Origin: Ktedonobacterales bacterium
GTDB taxonomy: Bacteria > Chloroflexota > Ktedonobacteria > Ktedonobacterales > DATBGS01
Direction: 5' to 3'
DNA length: 64,000 bases
Assembly: GCA_036557285.1 (NCBI GenBank)
Contig: DATBHW010000018.1
Location: 1-64,000, forward strand
The notes beneath the pieces are model-generated. The model worked only from the letters and a program-made list of their open reading frames with translations, was not told the origin of the DNA and ran no database searches. This document shows, piece after piece, positions 42,068 through 49,373 of the stretch. Made by a program: the position numbers and the translations under genes. Within the stretch, counting starts at the first letter, position 1. Every line of letters begins with the position of its first letter.

Positions 42068-42991
42068 ATGCCGCGCATACTCCTTGATACCGACCCAGGC
42101 ATTGATGATGCCCTGGCGCTCTTTCTGGCGCTGGCTTCGCCAGAGGTTCAGCTAGAGGCTATCACAACGGTACATGGCAATGTCCCGGTTGAGTTGACCA
42201 CCCGCAACGCGCTGAGCCTGCTCGAAGTCGCCGGACGCGCCGATATACCCGTGGCTCGCGGCAGCGCCCAGCCCCTGGTTCGCTCGCCGGTAGACGCCAA
42301 ACACGTGCATGGCCCCACCGGCCTGGGAACGCTCACACTCCCTGAGCCGCAGATTAACGTCGTCAAACCATCTGCCCCCGACCTGATCATCGAGCGCGTG
42401 CTGGCCGCGCCAGGAGAATTGACGCTTGTACCTATTGGCCCGCTGACCAATCTGGCGCTGGCACTGCGGCGCGAGCCAGCCATCGTCTCCCAGGTCCGCG
42501 AGGTCGTCATCATGGGCGGCGCCTTGCGTGTACCTGGCAACATCACACCCGCCGCCGAATTCAACATCTACGCCGACCCGCACGCCGCCCATATCGTCTT
42601 CAAGGCAGGCTGGCCGATCCGCCTGGTATCGCTCGATGCCACCAACCTGACCGTCATTACCCGCGAGCAGACACGCCAGCTTGCCCGGAATGGCAGCCCA
42701 ATCACCCGCTGCATCGAGCAGATGCTTGAATATTACTTCGATGCCTTTGCCCCAAAGTTTGGAAATAATGTGCTGCGCCTGCACGATCCCCTCTACCTGG
42801 CAGCCGCATTCCGTCCAGACTTTATTCAGTGGGAACCAGCCTATGTGGATGTTGAACTGAACGGCACGCTCACGCTGGGCGAAACAGTAGCCTTCTTCCA
42901 GCGCCCTGACGCGCCCGCGCCCAATGTGCAGGCGTCCGTTGGAGTCGACGCCGAACGCTTTGTCGCCTGGTTTCTGGAGAGACTCGCATAA
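42068..42991 (+). CDS. Inosine-uridine-type nucleoside hydrolase
   Basis: The 307-residue protein begins with LLDTDPGIDDALAL, the calcium- and ribose-binding signature of this family, and has VPIGPLTNLALAL, VVIMGGALRVPGN and a HDPLYLA motif near the end. It cleaves ribonucleosides to ribose and base, which would supply free purines for the island upstream. A GTG at 42026 overlapping the oxidase stop codon is a possible alternative start; the ATG at 42068 gives the normal amino end. Confidence 0.93.
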   Translation: MPRILLDTDPGIDDALALFLALASPEVQLEAITTVHGNVPVELTTRNALSLLEVAGRADIPVARGSAQPLVRSPVDAKHVHGPTGLGTLTLPEPQINVVKPSAPDLIIERVLAAPGELTLVPIGPLTNLALALRREPAIVSQVREVVIMGGALRVPGNITPAAEFNIYADPHAAHIVFKAGWPIRLVSLDATNLTVITREQTRQLARNGSPITRCIEQMLEYYFDAFAPKFGNNVLRLHDPLYLAAAFRPDFIQWEPAYVDVELNGTLTLGETVAFFQRPDAPAPNVQASVGVDAERFVAWFLERLA

Positions 42992-43071
42992 GCTCTTCTC
43001 GCCGGTAAAGTTCGTGTGGGCGATTGGAACGCCTTATGCGAGGAGACGAGCAAGGAGTTAGGAGACGCATC

Positions 43072-43797
43072 ATGATCGCGCAAGAGATTTTTCGCCTGCT
43101 TGCCGCTGCCGTTCTAGGCGCTGTGATCGGTTTCGAGCGCGAGCGCCTGGATCGTGGCGCTGGCCTGCGCACGCATGCCCTGGTATCCACGGCGTCGGCG
43201 CTGGTGATGATCGTGTCGTCCTATGGCTTTACCGATGTCATCACAGCAGACCGCACTATCGTGCTAGACCCTTCGCGTATCGCGGCGCAGGTCATCAGTG
43301 GCATTGGCTTTCTGGGCGCGGGGCTTATTATTCTGCGCAAGAACACGGTCTATGGCCTGACTACCGCTGCCAGCATCTGGGCCGTTGCTGCTATTGGCCT
43401 GGCTGCCGGGGCAGGTCTCTATATCCCTGCCGCCATCACGACAGGCATTCTACTCCTCATCCTTTCAGGGCTAAGACCTGTGGAGCAGCGTCTGTTCGCC
43501 CACAAACGCATAGCGCCTTTCACCGTTCGCATCTCGCGTCAGCAAGCTTCGATTGGCGCCATTGAAGCCAGTGTGCGCGACTTCGGGATGGACATCTGGC
43601 AGATTCAGCTTCGACCAGGCAAGAAGGCAAGCGAAAGCCTCATCATTTTAGAACTACACGGAGGGCGCGCCGACAGCTTCTCGCAGCTTGCCGAGCGTCT
43701 GCATGGCCTCCCTGGAGTGCGGGAAGTCTCCTATGGCAGGCAGAAGCAGGTGGTTCAGCATACGGAGTTAGGCGAGGAAGAACAGGACTCCGGCTGA
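43072..43797 (+). CDS. MgtC/SapB-family membrane protein
   Basis: The 241-residue protein has the MgtC N-terminal membrane domain, AAAVLGAVIGFERERLDRGAGLRTHALV, then GIGFLGAGLIIL and GLTTAASIWAVAAIGLAAG, and a C-terminal ACT-like cytoplasmic domain. MgtC proteins are tied to growth at low magnesium and regulation of ATP synthase or other membrane functions. The ATG at 43072 follows GGAG. It ends 3 bp from the end of the converging DUF35 gene. Confidence 0.92.
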   Translation: MIAQEIFRLLAAAVLGAVIGFERERLDRGAGLRTHALVSTASALVMIVSSYGFTDVITADRTIVLDPSRIAAQVISGIGFLGAGLIILRKNTVYGLTTAASIWAVAAIGLAAGAGLYIPAAITTGILLLILSGLRPVEQRLFAHKRIAPFTVRISRQQASIGAIEASVRDFGMDIWQIQLRPGKKASESLIILELHGGRADSFSQLAERLHGLPGVREVSYGRQKQVVQHTELGEEEQDSG

Positions 43798-43800
43798 GCA

Positions 43801-44202
43801 TCAGTTTAGTTGAAAATAGGGCAGCGTCACGCCCTCATCGGCTTCCACAAAGACCACCCGCACCGGCGCGCCAATGCGCACAGCGTCCTGTTCGCTTCCC
43901 GTAATCCTGGTCATCATGCGCACCCCTTCCGCCAGCTCAACGATTGCCACCACATAAGGCGCCTGATCGGCAAATGGGCCAAACGCGCGATGAACAACCG
44001 TATAGGAATAGATCGTCCCGGTCCCCTGCGCTTCGACCCAGGCAAGCGAGTCAGAGAAACAGTGCGGGCAAAGAAATCGTGGGTAAAAAATGAACTGTTG
44101 GCAGGCATCGCAGCGTTGAATCAACAATTTCCCCTGCGCCACGCCTTCCCAAAACACCCTGGAATCGCCATCAGGCACAGGGACCGGAATATGCTCAGCC
44201 AT
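43801..44202 (-). CDS. DUF35 zinc-ribbon/OB-fold partner of a thiolase-like protein
   Basis: The 133-residue protein has a rubredoxin-like zinc ribbon (Cys31, Cys34, Cys45, Cys48) and an OB fold, the DUF35 pattern. DUF35 proteins form complexes with thiolases, HMG-CoA synthases and the Ltp2-type aldolases of steroid side-chain breakdown. Its ATG is one base from the thiolase-like stop region, so the pair is co-translated. GGGAGG lies upstream. Confidence 0.9.
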   Translation of the reverse strand: MAEHIPVPVPDGDSRVFWEGVAQGKLLIQRCDACQQFIFYPRFLCPHCFSDSLAWVEAQGTGTIYSYTVVHRAFGPFADQAPYVVAIVELAEGVRMMTRITGSEQDAVRIGAPVRVVFVEADEGVTLPYFQLN

Positions 44203-44203
44203 C

Positions 44204-45352
44204 TTATGCGTCCCTCCCCAAAATAATCGTCGCCGACGACGAAAGCACGCCGCCCGTCCCATGCGCCAGCGCAATTTTCGCGTCTGGAACCTGGCGCGGT
44301 CCACACTCCCCCCGCAGTTGGCGCGTAGCCTCGATCAGCAAAAAGATACCATACATACCGGGATGGCAGTAGGACAGGCCGCCGCCGTTCGTATTCATGG
44401 GGAAGGCTCCGCCTGGCGCGGTCCGCTGATCGCTGGCGAACGCGCCGCCCTCGCCAGGCTGGCAAAAGCCAAGCGCCTCCAGGGTCAGCAGAACAGTGAT
44501 CGTAAACGAATCGTAGATTTCAACCACATCAATATCTTCATGCCGCACCCCGGCCATAGCAAAGGCCGCCTGCCCCGACTGAACGGCTCCTGTCACGGTC
44601 AGATCAGGCATGTTCGTAATCCCATAGTGGGTCAGCATTTCGCCATGCCCCAGCACCCAGACAGGCTTTTTGCGTGTGCTGCCAACGCGGCGCGCCGAAG
44701 CGACGACGACCGCGCCGCCGCCATCGGTCACAAGACAGCAATCGAGCAGATGCAGCGGTTCGGCAATCCAGCGCGAACTCAACACATCTTCAATAGTGAT
44801 TGGCGTGCGCATCATCGCCTTTTCATTCATCATCGCCCATTTGCGCGTCGCCACAGCAATCTCCGCTAGCTGCTCGCTGGTCGTGCCATATTGATACATA
44901 TGGCGCATGGCTGCCAGCGCATACGCGCCAACCGGAGCAGGCAGCCCATAAGGACGCTCGAACTGCTCAACTAACGTCGCGTGGTTTGCGGGCCGATTAC
45001 GCGATTGATCCGAGCGTTGAGTGCTCCCATATGTAATGAGGGCTACCTCAAAGCGACCCGCCTCAATACCCGCCAGCGCGTGTCCCAGATGCGCCTCAAA
45101 TGAGGAGCCACCGATATTGGTCCCATCTGCATAGCGGGGCTGAATACCCAGGTACTCCGCCAGCATCAGGTTCGGCGACCACGCCCAATTGCCAGCGGTA
45201 AAAAGCGCGTCAACATCGTTCTTCTCTAATCCCGCATCGGCCAGCGCGGCTTTTGCCGCCTGCGCCTGAAGTTGAAGGGCCGTCTTCCCTGGCGTTACGC
45301 CCAGGTCTGATTCTGCCACGCCCACAATGGCCGCGATACGATCAGGTCTCAT
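44204..45352 (-). CDS. Thiolase-superfamily protein without catalytic Cys, Ltp2-like
   Basis: The 382-residue protein has the thiolase fold pattern of the SCP-x/lipid-transfer branch, with NTNGGGLSYCHPGMYG and HGTGGVLSSSATIIL near the end. At the site where true thiolases have the nucleophilic Cys it reads GGSSFEAHLGHA (81-92), with no Cys. The same feature is found in Ltp2-type aldolases, which work with a DUF35 partner, and such a partner is encoded directly downstream. A retro-aldolase on an acyl-CoA is therefore more likely than thiolysis. The ATG at 45352 is preferred over an upstream TTG. Confidence 0.85.
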   Translation of the reverse strand: MRPDRIAAIVGVAESDLGVTPGKTALQLQAQAAKAALADAGLEKNDVDALFTAGNWAWSPNLMLAEYLGIQPRYADGTNIGGSSFEAHLGHALAGIEAGRFEVALITYGSTQRSDQSRNRPANHATLVEQFERPYGLPAPVGAYALAAMRHMYQYGTTSEQLAEIAVATRKWAMMNEKAMMRTPITIEDVLSSRWIAEPLHLLDCCLVTDGGGAVVVASARRVGSTRKKPVWVLGHGEMLTHYGITNMPDLTVTGAVQSGQAAFAMAGVRHEDIDVVEIYDSFTITVLLTLEALGFCQPGEGGAFASDQRTAPGGAFPMNTNGGGLSYCHPGMYGIFLLIEATRQLRGECGPRQVPDAKIALAHGTGGVLSSSATIILGRDA

Positions 45353-45410
45353 GCCAGCAATCTCACTCCCTTTGTACAATAGCGAAAGATGGTTCGTATT
45401 AGAATTAAAA

Positions 45411-45465
45411 GTTCTTGCTCATAACCTAATAGTTCTTGCTCATATTTAAAATATCTTGCACAACC
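45411..45465 (-). promoter_or_regulatory. Direct repeats with 21-bp period upstream of the thiolase-like operon
   Basis: GTTCTTGCTCATA occurs at 45411-45423 and 45432-45444, with a partial copy (ATCTTGCACA) in phase near 45453. The 21-bp spacing, about two helical turns, and the position 60-110 bp before the thiolase-like gene suggest a regulator binding array. The region is unusually AT-rich. Confidence 0.5.
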
Positions 45466-45638
45466 AACGGACCAGTATTCAGTCGACTTTGTTTTTCTGG
45501 ACATTTACCTTACCTTACAGAGATAACCAGTACGTGATGTACGTCCAGCGTTTTCAAACGAGAGATGTATCTCCAGTCCCCAGCTTTGCGATCCAACGCT
45601 ATCACATTCCTTGACGCTTGAAAAGAGGTTCGGGTGTT

Positions 45639-45773
45639 CCCTAGAGTCTGTTATGCACTTTTGCGCGGACTCGCTTTTCACCAAGCTTTGCAGCAACCAT
45701 GTCAAACTGCGATCCATTGCTGTTAGCCCGGACGTGAACTGCCTTCGTAAAAGTGCATAACACGCTCTAGGGT
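45639..45773. mobile_element. MITE-like element with 27-bp inverted ends
   Basis: CCCTAGAGTCTGTTATGCAC (start of the left end, 45639) and the complement of the right end, CCCTAGAGCGTGTTATGCAC, match over 27 bases with three differences. The ends enclose about 80 bases with no gene, and both ends carry CTAG. Size and structure fit a non-autonomous element moved by a transposase from elsewhere. Its right end overlaps the left end of the neighbouring ISAs1-like element by a few bases. Confidence 0.65.
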
Positions 45774-47062
45774 CTGAAAATTATCGCGGGGGATTGCGCT
45801 GGTGGAGGATCAAATAGAGCGCGTGGCGCGGGTGGAAGGCCAGATAGCGCCGAGTCGCAGCAATCTGGGTAGAGCCAGTCCGATGAATTAGCGTAATCGC
45901 CAGGTTGCGTAAGCTTGCCATCACCTGCGGGGCATTGCCCGTGCGCAGTTGCGAGCGATCTTCGCCAAAGGTCACATCACGCACATAATGCAAGCCGTTC
46001 TCAATGTGCCAATGGCCTCGGATGAGGTCCAGCAAGCGCTGCGGGGGAGCTTGAGCAGGGGTGAGGCTGGTGATAAGGTAGACCACCTCCTGGCGGGTCT
46101 GCCCTTGCTTGGTCACGCAGCGGGTGAGTTGGGCCACTTGGGCCACATAAGGCCAGGTGGCAGCCAGATAGGTCGTCATTTCGGTGCTGACTTTGATGCG
46201 GCGCACTTCGATACGCCCCCGATGGCAGTCCCAGGTTTCGGCCTGCTGGTAACAGGCAGCGGAATCGGCGAAATAGGTGATCAGGTCGGCCAACAGACTG
46301 GGCTGATTCTCCTTGACCGTCAGCACGGTTTCTGCCTGCGCCTCATGGAGCACCCGCATCAAGGCGACCTGGGTATGCAGCGCATCGGCCGTGCATACCC
46401 GCCCGCGCAGCGGCAAGGTCGGCAGGAGGGTTTGGGCGACGGGAATCTCGTTCGTTTTCTCCTCCACCCGCACCTGGAGGAGCGTTTCATGACTGCGGTA
46501 CGTGCAAAAGCTGAGCAGATGCGGGGCAGCCTGGGTGCTGGTACGAGCGCCGCGCAGCGTCTTACCATCCAGGGCCACTGGCTCATTCGGATCAGCTACC
46601 AACGTGGCTTGCACCCAGGCTGCCAGCACCTGCTCCAAGGCGAGGGCATTCAGTTGGGGGAACAGCCAGCGATAGAGTGCTCCGGTAGGGGTGACAAACC
46701 GACGCGAGCCAAAGAGGCGGCGCAGGAGCCGAGGCTCCGCACGACACCACTGGCCCACTGCTTCACTATGGGTGCAATTGCACAACAGCGCGGCCACAAA
46801 GCAGGTGAGCAAGAACGGCAAGTCATAGCGCCGTCCATGACGAGAGCGGGGATCAGGGACGGCGGCAAACGCATCATGCAAACTGAGCAGGGCGGCATCG
46901 TAGAGTAGGTCGTGGCGTTGCGAGTCCGTCAAGGGAGGCAAGGTCACAGGCAGTACCGTAGAATACATAGCGAGAGGCTCCTTGCGGCTGAGATGAAATG
47001 TGGTAATTCCATCCTAGCAGCCTCTGGAGCCTCTCGCTCTCAGCAATCATTTTCAAGCCCTG
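45768..47062 (-). mobile_element. ISAs1-family insertion sequence, apparently complete
   Basis: The ends are imperfect inverted repeats: TAGGGTCTGAAAATTAT from 45768 and, on the other strand from 47062, CAGGGCTTGAAAATGAT. They enclose one full transposase gene. Length (about 1.3 kb) and end sequence fit ISAs1. I could not find a target-site duplication; the left flank is itself the end of a MITE. Confidence 0.8.
45781..46968 (-). CDS. ISAs1-family DDE transposase
   Basis: The 395-residue protein has an N-terminal DDE_Tnp_1-associated region (DAFAAVPDPRSRHGRRYDLPFLL) and a catalytic core with Asp in ALDGKTLRGA, Asp in CTADALHTQ and Glu in HWHIENGLHYVRDVTFGED. Length and motifs are those of intact ISAs1/H-repeat transposases. 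No frameshift or stop is seen, so it may be active. Confidence 0.93.
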   Translation of the reverse strand: MYSTVLPVTLPPLTDSQRHDLLYDAALLSLHDAFAAVPDPRSRHGRRYDLPFLLTCFVAALLCNCTHSEAVGQWCRAEPRLLRRLFGSRRFVTPTGALYRWLFPQLNALALEQVLAAWVQATLVADPNEPVALDGKTLRGARTSTQAAPHLLSFCTYRSHETLLQVRVEEKTNEIPVAQTLLPTLPLRGRVCTADALHTQVALMRVLHEAQAETVLTVKENQPSLLADLITYFADSAACYQQAETWDCHRGRIEVRRIKVSTEMTTYLAATWPYVAQVAQLTRCVTKQGQTRQEVVYLITSLTPAQAPPQRLLDLIRGHWHIENGLHYVRDVTFGEDRSQLRTGNAPQVMASLRNLAITLIHRTGSTQIAATRRYLAFHPRHALYLILHQRNPPR

Positions 47063-47165
47063 CCTACGCGCAATCCCCCTTGCCAGGAGAGGCGCACTGT
47101 GCTAGAGTTGAACCGCTACAACTCAGGCTTTTGATACGCAGAGCCTGGCTAGAGATGATGCAGAC

Positions 47166-48416
47166 ATGTCAAGGGAACAACCAGTAAAGAAGACCACCAC
47201 CCGGCTAACACCCGCGTATAACCTGGATGACGAGCGCCTGCCCAGGGCGCGATTGTTGAATATTCGTACTGTGGCAATTGCCGCGCTGATGGCCGTCACA
47301 GCCCTTGCCGCGCTTCTCCTTGGCCCCAACAGCCCGCTCACCACTTCCCAGGCATCCAACGCCCTCCCCGACAGTATCCAGCAGCCCACCACGCCGCCAT
47401 TGATTGCGCCCATCTGCCCCACGCTGCGGTCCGATCCGACCTTTGGCGTCAGTCTGATTGATACCCAAACCCGGCAGCCGCTCTGCGAACGCAACGCGGA
47501 AGGCATTGCCCAGCCAGCCTCCACCACCAAAGTCATGGCGGCTCTGCTCGTCGAAGAGTATCTGCAAGTGCAGCACCTGAGTCTGGATACCAAGGTGGTT
47601 GCGAAGCAAATTGATAAGCAAGTCGAATATGACGCCTCCGTCGCCTACCTTCAGGTCGGCCACGCCTACAGCGTTCGGCTCCTTCTCTATATGGTCTCCA
47701 TCAAGAGCGCAGCGGACGCCACGATGGCGCTGGCGCGGTTTGTCTCCGGGTCGCGCTCAGCCTTCCTGGGGCTGATGAATCAGCGCGCTCAGGCGCTGGG
47801 CATGCTCAATACGCACTACACCAGCCCATATGGCTATGCGAAAACCTCGTCGAAAAACTGGCAGAATGGCGAAAGCACATCGGTAGGAAATTTTTCCACC
47901 GCGCACGATATGGCAATCCTCATGCTAGAGTTTGCTCGACAGCCCGATCTCGTCACCATTTTTGGCGCTACGCAATATCACGAAGGCGACTCCTGGCTCT
48001 ATCGCTCGACCATCCACAGCCTGCCCGATAGCTGGACTGGCCTGCAAGCGCCCGGCGCTCCTTCAGCAAAGGCCGTCAAAAACTTACATCTGCCTTTCCA
48101 GGTTCTGGCCCAGAAAAAAGGCTGTATGTGGTGTGATAACACTAGCCACAAACTTTCCTATGTCTTATTAGTGCGTTTTCAGCAGCAAACTGTGGTGGCG
48201 GCTTTCCTATATACCAGCCAGGACTATTTTAACCCGCTGGTTGGTGACATGTTGCCCACCTTGCTCTGGGCATTCAATCAGTGTAATGTCCCGGCCTATT
48301 CCAGCTATTGTTATCCACCCGCGCCAACGCCAACACCCCATCCATCCCCGACACCGCAACCATCCCTGGCAGCGCCTGCCAAATCCGATCTCCCAGCCGG
48401 ACATTTCGGCTTTTAA
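47166..48416 (+). CDS. D-alanyl-D-alanine carboxypeptidase-like protein with altered active-site motifs
   Basis: The 416-residue protein has one membrane segment at residues 33-53 and a DacA-like penicillin-binding domain. The catalytic SxxK is present (STTK, 119-122). The second motif, normally SGN, reads Ser181-Ala-Ala, and the third, normally KTG, reads KKG at 317-319. Loss of the Asn and Thr may lower or change activity. A Pro/Thr-rich tail follows residue 385. Family members trim peptidoglycan stem peptides. The next gene starts 20 bp downstream. Confidence 0.82.
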   Translation: MSREQPVKKTTTRLTPAYNLDDERLPRARLLNIRTVAIAALMAVTALAALLLGPNSPLTTSQASNALPDSIQQPTTPPLIAPICPTLRSDPTFGVSLIDTQTRQPLCERNAEGIAQPASTTKVMAALLVEEYLQVQHLSLDTKVVAKQIDKQVEYDASVAYLQVGHAYSVRLLLYMVSIKSAADATMALARFVSGSRSAFLGLMNQRAQALGMLNTHYTSPYGYAKTSSKNWQNGESTSVGNFSTAHDMAILMLEFARQPDLVTIFGATQYHEGDSWLYRSTIHSLPDSWTGLQAPGAPSAKAVKNLHLPFQVLAQKKGCMWCDNTSHKLSYVLLVRFQQQTVVAAFLYTSQDYFNPLVGDMLPTLLWAFNQCNVPAYSSYCYPPAPTPTPHPSPTPQPSLAAPAKSDLPAGHFGF

Positions 48417-48436
48417 CAATAGAGGTCCATGACACG

Positions 48437-48841
48437 ATGAGAGCGCAGCATTCAACCAGATGGCCGCCCCAGCCGCCATCCCCTCGCCAACTGCCGACAG
48501 GCTGGCGGGCCTTGCTCATTGGCATCGCCTTTGGTTTTAGCGCCGGCTTCTTGTTCACTATCGGCATCATCTCGCTTATCAGCGCCAACAGCACCATCCA
48601 AACGCAGGCGCCAGTAGGCAACAGCGCCGCCAATGCCAATGCCACACCCACACCCACGCTCGCCCCAACAGTTGCAGCCACACTCAGCCCTTCGCCCATC
48701 CCCACGACTGCCCCCACAGCCGCTCCAACCCCTGCTAACAACGGCGGCCAACTCTTCGCGGCAGACGACCCACGCTTCTATATCATCGTTTTCATCATCT
48801 TCCTGATTCTTTCAGGGTTTCTCCTCCTCAGAAAAAGATAG
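48437..48841 (+). CDS. Small membrane protein with Thr/Pro/Ala-rich linker
   Basis: The 134-residue protein has a Pro-rich N-terminal tail, a membrane segment at about residues 27-50, a low-complexity Ala/Thr/Pro stretch (about 55-105) and a second membrane segment near the end followed by LLLRKR. It looks like a surface-exposed spacer or a modulator of the neighbouring cell-wall enzyme. AGAGG precedes the ATG. No family was recognised. Confidence 0.65.
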   Translation: MRAQHSTRWPPQPPSPRQLPTGWRALLIGIAFGFSAGFLFTIGIISLISANSTIQTQAPVGNSAANANATPTPTLAPTVAATLSPSPIPTTAPTAAPTPANNGGQLFAADDPRFYIIVFIIFLILSGFLLLRKR

Positions 48842-48890
48842 GCACAGTAGGCAAATAACAAGCCGGTCAAGTAATTTCCACCTCAACCAC

Positions 48891-48919
48891 TAGACAAGTT
48901 TAACTTATCATGGTATGAT
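48891..48919 (+). promoter_or_regulatory. Promoter of the ComX-like gene
   Basis: TAGACA (48891-48896) and TATGAT (48914-48919) are separated by 17 bp, a good sigma-70-type pair. It lies about 108 bp before the ComX-like start codon, so the peptide gene has its own promoter apart from the cell-wall genes upstream. Confidence 0.65.
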
Positions 48920-49026
48920 TGGTTGGGAAACGTGGCGCGCGTCCCCTGCACATCATGCTGGAGCGCGGCGCCGCACAGGAGTGAGCCTCTGGCTCCGCTT
49001 GCATTGAGACTGATAAGGAGAGTCGA

Positions 49027-49254
49027 ATGGACAACAAGAAACACGGATTGAGCTATGGCGTGCGGCAAGTGGTAGACCGGCTGTTTAGGGACGAAACCTT
49101 TAAGGAAGACGCGCTGGCAAATCCAGAACTGGCCTTTGCCAACTACAGCCTCGATGAAGAAGAGCGTCAAGCGATCAAGGGGCTGCTCGGCAATATGCGC
49201 CGCCGCAACTCGCTGTTCACAACGGAAGCCGAAGCTTTTAGCCAATGGTTCTAA
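49027..49254 (+). CDS. ComX-like prenyl-peptide pheromone precursor (candidate)
   Basis: The 75-residue protein has a helical amino part (YGVRQVVDRLFRDETFKEDA), a turn with NPELAFANYSLDEEERQAI and a basic then acidic tail ending FSQWF, with Trp74 next to last. Bacillus ComX precursors are of similar size, are poorly conserved and are prenylated on a Trp close to the C-terminus by ComQ. A strong AAGGAG lies upstream and a promoter at 48891-48919. The next genes encode an isoprenyl-transferase-like and a ComP-like protein. A ribosomally made peptide of another class is the main alternative. Confidence 0.6.
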   Translation: MDNKKHGLSYGVRQVVDRLFRDETFKEDALANPELAFANYSLDEEERQAIKGLLGNMRRRNSLFTTEAEAFSQWF

Positions 49255-49300
49255 GCAGAACGATTCTGTTGAGGTGGCAATAAAGCAAGTTGTAAGGGCT

Positions 49301-49332
49301 GGGCCGTCAGGGGAATCTTACCCTGACGGCCC
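49301..49332 (+). terminator. Attenuator-like hairpin after the ComX-like gene
   Basis: GGGCCGTCAGGG (49301-49312) pairs perfectly with CCCTGACGGCCC (49321-49332) across an 8-base loop. It lies between the peptide gene and the prenyltransferase gene. The stem is followed by AATTT rather than a long T run, so it may stop only part of the transcripts or protect the peptide mRNA. Confidence 0.65.
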
Positions 49333-49373
49333 AATTTCACTCTACAACAGTTTAGGAATAGGGAAGAAAAAGC

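Noticed and set aside
44204-45352. Acetyl-CoA acetyltransferase
   Set aside because: The nucleophilic Cys of true thiolases is missing and the DUF35 partner fits Ltp2-type aldolases.
45505-45717. Open frame of 70 codons on the minus strand
   Set aside because: It runs across the MITE end and has no ribosome-binding site or recognisable protein feature.
45755-47075. Target-site duplication for the ISAs1-like element
   Set aside because: Flanks of 8-10 bases do not match.
49027-49254. Precursor of a nitrile-hydratase-leader or Nif11-type ribosomal peptide
   Set aside because: The acidic helical leader is reminiscent, but no radical-SAM, lanthionine or cyclodehydratase enzyme is nearby; the prenyltransferase and ComP-like kinase fit ComX better. 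It stays a fallback.
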